Shown here in pieces: positions 10,364 through 19,074 of a stretch of DNA of 64,000 nucleotides. The DNA lies in contig JBFONV010000003.1 of the NCBI GenBank assembly GCA_040779335.1, forward strand, positions 248,001-312,000, read 5' to 3'. The notes under the pieces are model-generated. The model made no database searches. It was given only the letters and a program-made list of their open reading frames with translations, and had not been told where the DNA came from. The DNA is from JBFONV01 sp040779335. GTDB lineage: Bacteria; Pseudomonadota; Gammaproteobacteria; Enterobacterales; Alteromonadaceae. Both the position numbers and the translations under genes were made by a program. Each line of letters opens with the position of its first letter. Position 1 is the stretch's first letter.

Positions 10364-11503
10364 TTGACAAAAATAAGAATAAATATTTTAGGAACTGCAC
10401 TGCTGGCTCTGCTGTTTGGAGCGTTATTACATTGGTTCGATTTGCCAATATTCGGATTGGTAGGTGCTATTGCACTGATGACCATTCAAATGATTATGAT
10501 CTGTAACAGAACCGATTTTGTTGATGCTTCTAGTGAACCTCAAGTAGTAGAGGCCAATTCAAATGAAGGACTCTATAACGTTTTTGAAGAAATAGGCTCT
10601 ATTATGGGGGAGTGCCGAAGTAATATTGAGAAAATTAGCGATACCCAACGAGATGCTGTTTCTACGCTTAATGCAGCATTTTCTGATTTGAAAGAGTTAA
10701 GTGAAAAACAGACACAACAAACTAATATGTTACTGTCAGCTGATAAAACCGATGATGGGTTTGATTGGATGAGTGAATTTGCACAAAAAACCGCACTGAC
10801 CTTAGATCATTTTGTAAAAACTACTGTTGATATGTCAGCAAACTCTATGGATTTAGTCGAAAAAGTAGAGAAAATCAATGCGACAGTACCTGATGTATTA
10901 AAAGCTATGCAGGACATCGACCAACTATCCTCTCAAACTAATTTATTAGCATTAAACGCTGCAATTGAAGCTGCTCGGGCAGGCGAAGCCGGACGAGGAT
11001 TCGCTGTAGTTGCTGATGAAGTACGAGCTCTTTCAACAAGGTCTGCTGGCTTTAGTGAACAAATTCAAAGCCGATTGCAGAATATGGCAGAACAAATAGA
11101 GTCATTGACCAATGATATAGGAAAGGTTGCTTCACAAGATGTAAGTTATGTAATGGAGTCTAAAAAAGAAGTAAGTTCTGCAATAGAGTTACTAATAGAA
11201 AAGTCAGAATCTAATAAAGCGTGTGCAGCTGAAATTGAACAAAACAATCAGGCGATACAACAATCAACCTTTGATGCTATCCGTGGCTTACAATTTGATG
11301 ATATTAACATGCAGCACCTCATTTATACCTCTGATGTTCTGCAAATGCTCGAAACATACCTAGATAACATTAAAAATGAAAACATCGAGCAGATGAGTCA
11401 AGATATGTTGCATAAGTTAGATGAAATGCAAGCTTGGAGAAAAGGTAAATCTAACCCTGTATCTTCCGATTCCATGGCTGGTGGTGAGATTGAACTTTTT
11501 TAG
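10364..11503 (+). CDS. Membrane-anchored MCP-like protein lacking sensor domain and HAMP
   Basis: Protein of 379 residues with a methyl-accepting-type signalling hairpin but almost no input domain. Two hydrophobic helices at about residues 7-23 and 28-47 are followed directly by coiled coil. The hairpin tip is clear (SSQTNLLALNAAIEAARAGEAGRGFAVVADEVR). After the hairpin comes a GLQFDDIN segment and a C-terminal tail ending GEIELF. It starts with TTG, supported by GGAG six bases upstream. It heads the operon of STAS, partner-switch kinase and che genes, so it may couple membrane state to CheA or act as a scaffold. The missing HAMP and periplasmic domain make a classical ligand receptor unlikely. 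Methylation sites were not assigned. Confidence 0.85.
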   Translation: MTKIRINILGTALLALLFGALLHWFDLPIFGLVGAIALMTIQMIMICNRTDFVDASSEPQVVEANSNEGLYNVFEEIGSIMGECRSNIEKISDTQRDAVSTLNAAFSDLKELSEKQTQQTNMLLSADKTDDGFDWMSEFAQKTALTLDHFVKTTVDMSANSMDLVEKVEKINATVPDVLKAMQDIDQLSSQTNLLALNAAIEAARAGEAGRGFAVVADEVRALSTRSAGFSEQIQSRLQNMAEQIESLTNDIGKVASQDVSYVMESKKEVSSAIELLIEKSESNKACAAEIEQNNQAIQQSTFDAIRGLQFDDINMQHLIYTSDVLQMLETYLDNIKNENIEQMSQDMLHKLDEMQAWRKGKSNPVSSDSMAGGEIELF

Positions 11504-11554
11504 CTGGAATTTTTATATTATCAAGTAACTCCGTATTATCAGGGAATTAATACT

Positions 11555-11845
11555 ATGACAGAGAAGCAAAGCTTTAGATTACCTCCGAGGTTTGATTTTG
11601 CGTATCACACAACATTCAATAAAACCTGTGAAGAATTGTTGTCGGATACTAAGTCTACAGAACTAGAACTCGATTTTTCGCAAGTAAATTACCTTGATAG
11701 TTCGGCACTAGGCATGTTGGTGCTGCTATCCAAGAAAAATAATGCTGCAGTTAAAGCAAAACGTTTGACTATACGGGGTGCACGCGATACCGCTTTAGAC
11801 ATTCTAAACATGGCTAATATGAATACACTATATGAATTGGTCTGA
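11555..11845 (+). CDS. STAS-domain protein, anti-anti-sigma-factor-like
   Basis: Single STAS domain of 96 residues. The conserved phosphorylation loop reads YLDSSALGML, with Ser49 or Ser50 as the expected target by analogy with SpoIIAA. Such proteins switch partners according to serine phosphorylation. The next gene, overlapping by 14 bases, encodes a protein with a serine-kinase-like ATPase domain and a phosphatase-like domain, the expected enzyme for this site. Precedents with similar parts are HsbA/HsbR in Pseudomonas and SypA/SypE in Vibrio. No sigma factor or anti-sigma factor is encoded nearby, so the output may be a protein of the chemosensory array instead. The output is inference. 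Confidence 0.9.
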   Translation: MTEKQSFRLPPRFDFAYHTTFNKTCEELLSDTKSTELELDFSQVNYLDSSALGMLVLLSKKNNAAVKAKRLTIRGARDTALDILNMANMNTLYELV

Positions 11846-13529
11846 GTGTAAAAACATTCCCCTATCATCTGTGCAAATACTACTACTACAAGATGAACCA
11901 TGTAAGAGTCAGTCTTATCAAACTTATTTAGCTGATAAGGGATGCTCGGTTTTTTGTTGCGATTCTTTACTACAGATTAAAAGGATTATCGAGCAAAAAA
12001 AATCTGAGTTTACTATTGTTTTGCTAGATGAAGAATTTGTTGGTAGTTGCGGATTTGAAATGTTTGCCGCTATTAAAGATGAGTTTATATATACAGCGGT
12101 TCTCATGCTGTGTGTTAATAATGATGTCGACTTTATATTGGAATCGCTTAAAAGCGGCATAGATGATTATATGGTCAAACCCATCAATAATGAATTATTG
12201 TGGTATAAGGTTTGTGTATTGGCTAAGGGTATGAACTTGCAACGAAACGTCGCAATAAAACATCAGACCCTAATTGAGTTTGAGAAAAGGGAACAGTATG
12301 AAAGTCAATTAGCGAGGCACTTGTGCGAAGCCTTTTTAGCCACTGCAGAGCAACAGTCATCAGCCATAACATCCTGGATAAAAACATCAACAGAATTCAG
12401 TGGCGACTGCATTTTAGAATGCGAAGGGAAAGACGGGAGTCGATATATACTATTCGCTGATGCTATAGGCAAAGGATTGGACGCAGCGGTATCTCTGTTG
12501 CCATTGATGCAATATTTTAGCAGTTTGGCCAAAAACGCGTTGCCGTTGGCAAATATTGTTTCCCAACTTAATGACAGGATGTTAAAGGTATTACCTGATG
12601 ATCGTTTTGTGGCTAGCGCTATTGTGCGGATAACTCCATTAGAAGGACGGTTAGAAATCTGGAATGGGGGGCTTCCAGCATTACTGTTGTGCGATAAAGA
12701 ATACAATATTCTACAAGAGTTTCCCTCTCAGAGTATGTCATTTGGTATTACTCAAGATGTTTCATTTCAACCTCATCCAAAAAATATTTTTCTAAATGAA
12801 GGCTATAAATTGATCATCTATACAAATGGTTTGGTTAATAACTTTGATATACAAGGTGACCGGCTTGGTGTTACAGAGGTTGTTGATCTCGTTAAAAAAG
12901 AACCTAATGGATTATTGGCGGTGCAAGAGTATGTTGAGCAGCAATTAGCTGACGTAAAAAATGGCATATCGGTTTGTGTTGTTGATAGCGATCAACTATT
13001 AGTAGATGGTGAATCTTTTTCAACAAATAATCTCGTAAATAACGGGAGCCTGCAATGCCATTATAGGATTTACGGTCAGGCAATTAGAACAACAGATATG
13101 TCTACTCAACTGACAGAACTTATGAAAAGCCAAGAGTTGCCATTACAATTTGTGCAGCGGGTATTCACTGTAGTGACTGAACTGGTCTTAAATGCAATTG
13201 AGCATGGTATTTTAGAGCTGGATAGCGAAATTAAATCGGAGGAGGATGGTTTTATGCTGTTTTACGCCGAAAAAGAAAGGCGCCTTCAACATGTGGACAA
13301 AAAAAGTTACATTGATATTAATGTTGATTGGCAGGCTGATAGAAAACAGCTACGACTGGAAATATCAGATAGTGGCAGAGGGTTTAGTGGTGACGTATTC
13401 AACGTTGATGACAAACTGACATTTGGCAGGGGACTCAATGTCGTTGATAAACTAAGTTCCTCGTTCGAAATAATCCCGCCTGGTAATGCATGCCGGGCTA
13501 TTCTTGATGGAAATAACTTACATGAGTAA
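11832..13529 (+). CDS. REC - SpoIIE-like phosphatase (degenerate?) - RsbW-like kinase
   Basis: Three-domain partner-switch regulator of 565 residues. The receiver (about 1-130) keeps Asp in VLLDEEF and Lys in VKPIN, but its first acidic pair reads QDE. The central domain (about 180-385) has the SpoIIE/RsbU fold signature ADAIGKGLDAA. The usual YTDG reads YTNG and the usual late DDxT reads NGIS, so two expected metal-binding positions are lost. The C-terminal ATPase domain (about 400-565) keeps ELVLNAIEHG, DSGRGF and FGRGL, as in active serine kinases. The likely substrate is the STAS protein encoded just upstream. Loss of phosphatase activity with retained kinase is inference from motifs. The gene overlaps both neighbours, so it belongs to the chemosensory operon. 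Confidence 0.88.
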   Translation: MNWSECKNIPLSSVQILLLQDEPCKSQSYQTYLADKGCSVFCCDSLLQIKRIIEQKKSEFTIVLLDEEFVGSCGFEMFAAIKDEFIYTAVLMLCVNNDVDFILESLKSGIDDYMVKPINNELLWYKVCVLAKGMNLQRNVAIKHQTLIEFEKREQYESQLARHLCEAFLATAEQQSSAITSWIKTSTEFSGDCILECEGKDGSRYILFADAIGKGLDAAVSLLPLMQYFSSLAKNALPLANIVSQLNDRMLKVLPDDRFVASAIVRITPLEGRLEIWNGGLPALLLCDKEYNILQEFPSQSMSFGITQDVSFQPHPKNIFLNEGYKLIIYTNGLVNNFDIQGDRLGVTEVVDLVKKEPNGLLAVQEYVEQQLADVKNGISVCVVDSDQLLVDGESFSTNNLVNNGSLQCHYRIYGQAIRTTDMSTQLTELMKSQELPLQFVQRVFTVVTELVLNAIEHGILELDSEIKSEEDGFMLFYAEKERRLQHVDKKSYIDINVDWQADRKQLRLEISDSGRGFSGDVFNVDDKLTFGRGLNVVDKLSSSFEIIPPGNACRAILDGNNLHE

Positions 13530-13887
13530 ACATATATTAATTGTTGATGATTCAGCTTCTATTCGCCAGATGGTTGAGGCAACACTGAAATCTGCATCTT
13601 ACACAGTTACTGTCGCAAAAGATGGACAAGAAGCATTAGATTTATGCAAATCCAATAGTTACGATTTTGTTTTAACGGATCAAAATATGCCGCGCATGGA
13701 TGGTCTTACATTGATTAAATCATTACGAACTCTCGCTACTTATAGAAGTAAACCTATCGTTGTATTAACGACTGAAGCAGGAGATGAAATGAAAGCTAAA
13801 GGTCGAGCTGCTGGAGCTACCGGTTGGATGGTTAAGCCCTTTGATCCAGCAAAATTGTTGCAGGTTGCGGCGAAAGTACTTGGTTAA
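13522..13887 (+). CDS. cheY: CheY-type single-domain response regulator
   Basis: Single receiver domain of 121 residues. It has the acidic pair in IVDDS, the phospho-acceptor Asp in LTDQNMPRMDG, a TT switch site (VLTTEAG) and Lys in MVKPFD. CheY carries phosphate from CheA to its output. I chose the ATG at 13522, which makes an eight-base overlap with the upstream stop and gives the standard MSKHILIVDDS beginning; in-frame ATGs upstream would add an atypical extension. Its place directly before cheA matches Aer2-type clusters, where the CheY does not necessarily bind the flagellar motor. Its target cannot be told from sequence. Confidence 0.95.
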   Translation: MSKHILIVDDSASIRQMVEATLKSASYTVTVAKDGQEALDLCKSNSYDFVLTDQNMPRMDGLTLIKSLRTLATYRSKPIVVLTTEAGDEMKAKGRAAGATGWMVKPFDPAKLLQVAAKVLG

Positions 13888-13922
13888 GTTATCCTGTACC
13901 GGCCAGAAAATGGAGTAATGCT

Positions 13923-15788
13923 ATGTCTATCGATATGAGCCAATTTCACGGTGTTTTTATTGAAGAAAGTAATGAACATCTTGATGAAATGGAAAACCTG
14001 CTAATGTCATTGGATATAGAAACTCCAGACATTGAAGAATTAAACAGTATATTCCGTGCAGCACATTCTATTAAAGGTGGTAGTGGTATTTTTGGTTTTG
14101 ATGCACTGATATCTGTTACCCATGTGATGGAAAACTTATTTGATAAGGCAAGACAGAATAAGTTTACTTTCAATAAAGAAGTAGTTGATCAGCTGTTAGA
14201 AGCTGTTGATGCACTTCGTTCATTGTTAGATGCGTATAAAAATGATGACGAGCCAGACTGGAACTTAGTTAATCAAATAACAGTAAAAATTGAAGCTTTA
14301 CTTGAGCCATCTAAAGAAACGGTAGCAGAGGATGGCAGCTTTGGATTCTTTGAACCTAATGAAGAAGAACAAGGTTTTGGGTTTTTTAGTGACCCAGTTT
14401 CAGTGCCAGCTGAAGAAGACGGTTTTGGTTTCTTTGATGATGAATCAGCCGATGAAGATGAATCAGTAGAGCCAAAAGTTGCACAACTTAAAGCTGAAGA
14501 TGTATCCCAGAATGAAAAGGCTACAGACCAAATTGAACCTTTCCCAAAGGAAAATGTAACAGCTTCTAAACAAAAGGCTGTCAAAACAAAGTCGGAGCAA
14601 AGCGATTCTAGCAGTATTAGGGTAGATATTAGTAAAGTTGATAGTTTAGTTAATATGGCAGGTGAACTGGTAATAACTCAATCGATGTTGAATTTGATTG
14701 GAGCTGAAGTTGAAGGGCCCGCTATGGAAAAACTGCAAAGCGCATTAGTAGAACTTGAACGTAATACTCGTGAGCTTCAAGAAGGCATTATGTCGATTAG
14801 AATGTTGCCTATATCATTTGTGTTTAACCGATTTCCAAGGGTTGTAAGGGATTTATCTTCTAAATTAAACAAGAAAGTTAACCTCGTTATTGAAGGCGGT
14901 CATACGGAAATCGATAAAGGACTTATTGAGCGCTTAGTAGATCCGCTTACTCACCTAGTTAGAAATAGTCTCGATCATGGAATAGAGAGCCCTGAAGCAA
15001 GGAGTGAATCAGGCAAAGACCCAATGGGTTCTCTGGTACTCAAAGCTGAACAAAAGGGCGGAAATATAATTATTAGTGTAACTGATGATGGAGCAGGTTT
15101 GAATAAGGAGAGGATCCTCAAAAAAGCCTCTGAAAATGGTATAGAGTTACCCGAAAATCTTACAGAGCAACAGGTATGGGAGCTAGTCATGGCGCCGGGT
15201 TTTTCTACTGCAGCTGAAGTGACCGATGTTTCGGGGCGTGGCGTGGGAATGGATGTAGTAAAACGCAACATTGAGGCTATGAGCGGTCGGATTGAGATTG
15301 AATCGCAAAGTGGAGCAGGGTCAACTTTTCAGATTCGTTTACCATTAACGTTGGCCATTCTCGATGGCATGTCTGTAGCGGTAGGACAACAGTTATTCAT
15401 AATTCCTCTAGTCAACATTATTGAGTCTGTTCAGCCATCGAAAGAAAGTCTGAAAAATATAGGTAGTCAAACAGTGCTTGAGCTGCGTGATGCTTACTGG
15501 CCCATTATTCATTTACATGAGTTTATGCAGGTTGAACCGATGTATGCAAAACCTGATGAAGGTGTACTGGTGTTAATCGAAACCACAAAAACTCGTTTTG
15601 CTTTGTTGGTAGATGACTTAGTTGGTCAACAGCAGGTCGTTATTAAAAGTCTAGAACAACACTACCGCAGGGTTCCTGGGGTTGCAGGTGCAACTATCAT
15701 GGGAGATGGCAGCGTGGCGCTTATTTTGGATGTCGAATCCATGGCGTCAGAAGTTGGTGAATCTGTAATGTTAAAGGATGAAGTATGA
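13923..15788 (+). CDS. cheA: Chemotaxis histidine kinase CheA with GFGFF-repeat linker
   Basis: CheA of 621 residues. The P1 Hpt domain carries the phosphorylated His48 (AAHSIKGG). The region where a folded P2 CheY-binding domain usually sits is instead an acidic linker with three short repeats: SFGFF at 139-143, GFGFF at 151-155 and GFGFF at 167-171. Then follow P3 (from about 230), the P4 ATPase domain (HLVRNSLDHGIE, DDGAGL, GRGVGMDVV) and a CheW-like P5. GGAG lies seven bases before the start. The gene sits between cheY and cheW and overlaps cheW by four bases (ATGA). It should form the signalling core with CheW and the receptors of this operon. Confidence 0.96.
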   Translation: MSIDMSQFHGVFIEESNEHLDEMENLLMSLDIETPDIEELNSIFRAAHSIKGGSGIFGFDALISVTHVMENLFDKARQNKFTFNKEVVDQLLEAVDALRSLLDAYKNDDEPDWNLVNQITVKIEALLEPSKETVAEDGSFGFFEPNEEEQGFGFFSDPVSVPAEEDGFGFFDDESADEDESVEPKVAQLKAEDVSQNEKATDQIEPFPKENVTASKQKAVKTKSEQSDSSSIRVDISKVDSLVNMAGELVITQSMLNLIGAEVEGPAMEKLQSALVELERNTRELQEGIMSIRMLPISFVFNRFPRVVRDLSSKLNKKVNLVIEGGHTEIDKGLIERLVDPLTHLVRNSLDHGIESPEARSESGKDPMGSLVLKAEQKGGNIIISVTDDGAGLNKERILKKASENGIELPENLTEQQVWELVMAPGFSTAAEVTDVSGRGVGMDVVKRNIEAMSGRIEIESQSGAGSTFQIRLPLTLAILDGMSVAVGQQLFIIPLVNIIESVQPSKESLKNIGSQTVLELRDAYWPIIHLHEFMQVEPMYAKPDEGVLVLIETTKTRFALLVDDLVGQQQVVIKSLEQHYRRVPGVAGATIMGDGSVALILDVESMASEVGESVMLKDEV

Positions 15789-16297
15789 CAAATAAAGTCC
15801 AAAAAGAGTCGATCGAGGCAGAGAGTGCCTCTTTAGAGTTTCTTACTTTTATTTTGGGTGATGAGCACTACGGCTTGGATATAATGAAAGTAAAAGAAAT
15901 AAGAGGGTATGAGCCGGTTACAAAAATCGCTAATGCCCCTCCGTTTATTAAAGGTGTACTTAATTTACGTGGCGACATCGTACCTATTATTGATCTGCGT
16001 CTTAAATTCAATGTGGGTGAAGCAACCTACAATGAGTTTACAATTGTCATTATGTTGCATATTGATGAGCGGATTATTGGCGTAGTAGTTGATGCAGTTT
16101 CTGATGTGATTAATATCCAAAATGAAGATATTAAGCCACCACCAGAGTTTGGTGTCGCATTTGATAGTCAATATTTGCATGGACTTGCGCCAGTTAATGA
16201 ACAAATGGTCATTTTACTTAATATCGAAAAGCTTATTTCCAGCCAAGAGCTGGGATTATTTGAAAATACCCCAGCTAGTCAGGAGACACAGTCATGA
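15785..16297 (+). CDS. cheW: Chemotaxis coupling protein CheW
   Basis: CheW domain of 170 residues that links CheA to receptor tips in the chemosensory array. Recognisable features are LTFILGDEHYGLDIMKVKEI, the KGVLNLRGDIVPIIDLR core and the VVDAVSDV segment. It overlaps cheA upstream and the receptor gene downstream by four bases each, so the three proteins should be made in coupled amounts. Nothing unusual is seen. Confidence 0.97.
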   Translation: MTNKVQKESIEAESASLEFLTFILGDEHYGLDIMKVKEIRGYEPVTKIANAPPFIKGVLNLRGDIVPIIDLRLKFNVGEATYNEFTIVIMLHIDERIIGVVVDAVSDVINIQNEDIKPPPEFGVAFDSQYLHGLAPVNEQMVILLNIEKLISSQELGLFENTPASQETQS

Positions 16298-18237
16298 ATA
16301 TTAAATCTTGGTTTGGTAAAAACGATGATCAAGAAATTTTGCAGCAGGTGTATCAGGCGATGAATGCTACTTCATCGAATATTATGATCGCTGATACTAG
16401 CCGCAAAGTTGTTTATATGAACAAAGCCGTTGAAAGCATGCTACGTGAAGCTGAAGCTGAACTTCGTACAGCTTTACCAGATTTTGCAGTTGATAGAGTA
16501 CTGGGAAGTAATATTGATATTTTTCATAAAAATCCCGCGCACCAAAGTAGACTGCTTGCTAATTTGACAGAAACTTATGTGGGAAACATTGTTGTTGCAG
16601 GTAGAAGCTTTCGATTGATTGCTAACCCTATATTTGCAGGTGATGGAACACGCTTAGGCTCTGTTGTGGAATGGCTAGATAGAACAAAAGAAGTTGCAAC
16701 CGAACATCAATTAAGTCGCATTCTTGGCGCGTTAAAGTCAACAACAACAAACGTCATGATCGCTAATAATGAACGTGAAATTATATATATGAATCAGTCG
16801 GTTGAAATGATGTTGCGCGAAGTCGAAACTGACTTACGTAAGGAGTTGCCTCATTTTGCAGTCGACAAAGTGGTGGGGAGTAACATCGATATTTTCCACA
16901 AAAACCCCGCACACCAAATGAACTTGTTGGCAAATTTAAAAGCCAGCTATACCGCTAATATTCGGGTTGGTTTACTGCATTTTAGGTTAATTGCTAACCC
17001 TATCTTTGCTGAAGATGGGGCACGATTGGGCTCCGTAGTTGAGTGGCAAGACCGCACTAAAGAAGTAGCCATCGAAGAAGAAATAGACGCAGTTGTCAAA
17101 GCCGGTGCAGCAGGTGATTTCACATCTAGGATAGAGGAAGGGGATAAGCAAAACTTTTTCCTTACTTTAGCGAAAGGGGTGAATGGATTGTTAGCCACCA
17201 CAGAAAGTGGGCTTAATGACATAATAGGTGTATTAAAAGCTATTTCAGAGGGAGATCTCACTGATCGAGTGATAGCGGATTACCAGGGCAGTTTTGAAGC
17301 ATTAAAGAATGGTTGTAATCAAACTGCAGAGAACTTGGCGCAAATGCTTGGCGAAATTCGTCAAGCGACTGATACGATTAAAACTGCATCCAGTGAAATT
17401 TCACAAGGCAACATGGATCTTTCAAATCGAACAGAGGAGCAGGCATCAAGTCTTGAAGAGACGGCTTCTAGTATGGAAGAACTTACTGGTACGGTAAGAC
17501 AAAATGCTGACAATGCTTCTCAGGCTAACACACTTGCAGCAAAAGCTTCTGAAGTAGCAACAGACGGAGGCCAGTTAATTGAAAAAGTCGTTGTAACAAT
17601 GAGCTCTATCAATGAATCCTCACAAAAAATCGCTGATATTATTGGAGTAATAGATGGTATTGCTTTTCAAACCAACATTCTTGCCTTAAATGCGGCGGTT
17701 GAAGCTGCAAGGGCTGGTGAGCAGGGACGTGGATTTGCGGTTGTTGCTTCAGAGGTTAGGACGTTAGCACAACGGTCAGCAAATGCTGCGAAAGACATCA
17801 AATCGCTAATTTCAGATTCGGTGAGTAAAATTAATGATGGTAACGATTTGGTCAATAAATCTGGCGAGACTATGAAAGAAATTGTGAGCTCGATTAAACG
17901 CGTTAATGACATCATGTCTGAAATAGCTGCAGCGTCATCTGAGCAAGCGTCAGGTCTAGATGAGGTAGGTAAAGCTGTTACTCAAATGGATGAAATGACA
18001 CAGCAAAATGCTGCGTTGGTAGAACAAGCCGCTGCGGCATCAGAAAGCCTGTTATCTCAAGCGGAGCAGTTAGCGACTAATGTTAGCCAGTTTAAATTAG
18101 ATGAGAGCAACTTACATATCAGTAAACCAGTACGTCCATTACCGCTGCATAACAGTGCGCCTGTTGATTCGGCACCTAATACACGCAAGGTGATAAAGCA
18201 CGCAAAGCCTGAAGAAGACGAATGGGAAAGCTTTTGA
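16294..18237 (+). CDS. Aer2-like soluble chemoreceptor with tandem PAS (probable haem) domains
   Basis: Chemoreceptor of 647 residues without transmembrane segments. PAS1 (about 21-137) and PAS2 (about 147-262) are close duplicates. Two HAMP-like segments (about 268-345) and a long signalling hairpin follow (QTNILALNAAVEAARAGEQGRGFAVVASEVR). In P. aeruginosa Aer2 the PAS haem is held by His234, with Leu264 and Trp283 shaping oxygen binding. Here His78/Leu108/Trp127 and His202/Leu232/Trp251 show exactly the same spacings (30 and 49), so both PAS domains probably bind haem and sense oxygen or another gas. The last five residues, EWESF, fit the CheR-tethering pentapeptide. Vibrio cholerae Aer2 also has tandem PAS domains. 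Haem binding is inference, the motifs are seen. Confidence 0.93.
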   Translation: MNIKSWFGKNDDQEILQQVYQAMNATSSNIMIADTSRKVVYMNKAVESMLREAEAELRTALPDFAVDRVLGSNIDIFHKNPAHQSRLLANLTETYVGNIVVAGRSFRLIANPIFAGDGTRLGSVVEWLDRTKEVATEHQLSRILGALKSTTTNVMIANNEREIIYMNQSVEMMLREVETDLRKELPHFAVDKVVGSNIDIFHKNPAHQMNLLANLKASYTANIRVGLLHFRLIANPIFAEDGARLGSVVEWQDRTKEVAIEEEIDAVVKAGAAGDFTSRIEEGDKQNFFLTLAKGVNGLLATTESGLNDIIGVLKAISEGDLTDRVIADYQGSFEALKNGCNQTAENLAQMLGEIRQATDTIKTASSEISQGNMDLSNRTEEQASSLEETASSMEELTGTVRQNADNASQANTLAAKASEVATDGGQLIEKVVVTMSSINESSQKIADIIGVIDGIAFQTNILALNAAVEAARAGEQGRGFAVVASEVRTLAQRSANAAKDIKSLISDSVSKINDGNDLVNKSGETMKEIVSSIKRVNDIMSEIAAASSEQASGLDEVGKAVTQMDEMTQQNAALVEQAAAASESLLSQAEQLATNVSQFKLDESNLHISKPVRPLPLHNSAPVDSAPNTRKVIKHAKPEEDEWESF

Positions 18238-19070
18238 TTAGTTCTGAAAGAGCCGTAGCTGAACGTGAGTTTAATTACGGCAAGGCTGACTTCGATGCGG
18301 TAAAACAAAAGCTTTATCAATTGTCAGGAATTAAATTGGCGGACAGCAAAGATTCGATGGTCTATAGCCGTCTTGTTCGGCGATTAAGATCTTTGAAAAT
18401 GAGTGGTTTTAAAGTGTATCTTGATTACCTTTCACGCCACCCAGAAGAAGAAGAGTTGTTTATTAACGCATTAACGACCAATCTAACGTCTTTTTTTCGT
18501 GAGCAACATCACTTCGATATTTTACGTCGTTACCTGCAAAACCATCCAGAAACGCGCACCATTTGGTGCGCGGCAAGTAGTACTGGAGAAGAACCTTACT
18601 CTATAGCAATGACCGTTGCGGAAGTGTTTGGGCGTTTTGATACACCTGTAAAAATTATTGCTTCTGACATTGATAGTCAAGTGTTACAGCAAGCTAGGAT
18701 TGGTGAATATGCTTTTGAGCGAATTAAGGGTTTAGAGCACTCTCGTCGCCAACAATTTTTTTTCCGAGGCACAGGAAGTAAACAGGGTTTAGTTAAGGTC
18801 GTGCCAGAGCTAAAAAAAATGGTAGAGTTTAGGCAGTTGAATTTGTTGCATGATAATTGGAGCGTCAAAGGTCCAATAGATATTATTTTTTGCCGAAATG
18901 TAATGATTTACTTTGATAAAAGTACTCAGTTAAAACTTTTAGAGAGTATGGTTGGATTGATGCCCGAACACGGTTTGTATATAGCAGGGCATTCTGAGAA
19001 CTTTAGCCAAGCATCACACTTAGTAAAACCCAGTGGGAAAACCACTTATTCACCCGTTAAAAAGAGATAA
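18222..19070 (+). CDS. cheR: Receptor methyltransferase CheR
   Basis: S-adenosylmethionine-dependent glutamate methyltransferase of chemoreceptors, 282 residues. The N-terminal helical domain is followed by the Rossmann domain with the cofactor motif WCAASSTGEEPYSIAM, the acidic IIASDID strand and the late motif DIIFCRNVMIYF. It overlaps the receptor gene by 16 bases. The receptor it should modify ends in EWESF, which suits tethering of this CheR through its beta-subdomain. The chosen ATG gives a slightly long N-terminus; a later start is possible. Confidence 0.95.
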   Translation: MGKLLISSERAVAEREFNYGKADFDAVKQKLYQLSGIKLADSKDSMVYSRLVRRLRSLKMSGFKVYLDYLSRHPEEEELFINALTTNLTSFFREQHHFDILRRYLQNHPETRTIWCAASSTGEEPYSIAMTVAEVFGRFDTPVKIIASDIDSQVLQQARIGEYAFERIKGLEHSRRQQFFFRGTGSKQGLVKVVPELKKMVEFRQLNLLHDNWSVKGPIDIIFCRNVMIYFDKSTQLKLLESMVGLMPEHGLYIAGHSENFSQASHLVKPSGKTTYSPVKKR

Positions 19071-19074
19071 CTCT

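Noticed and set aside
12305..12706. Long antisense open frame inside the partner-switch gene.
   Set aside because: The sense strand has clear domain motifs throughout; the antisense product has none.
14273..14584. Antisense open frame opposite the CheA linker.
   Set aside because: Serine- and proline-rich product expected from the reverse of an acidic linker; no start signal.
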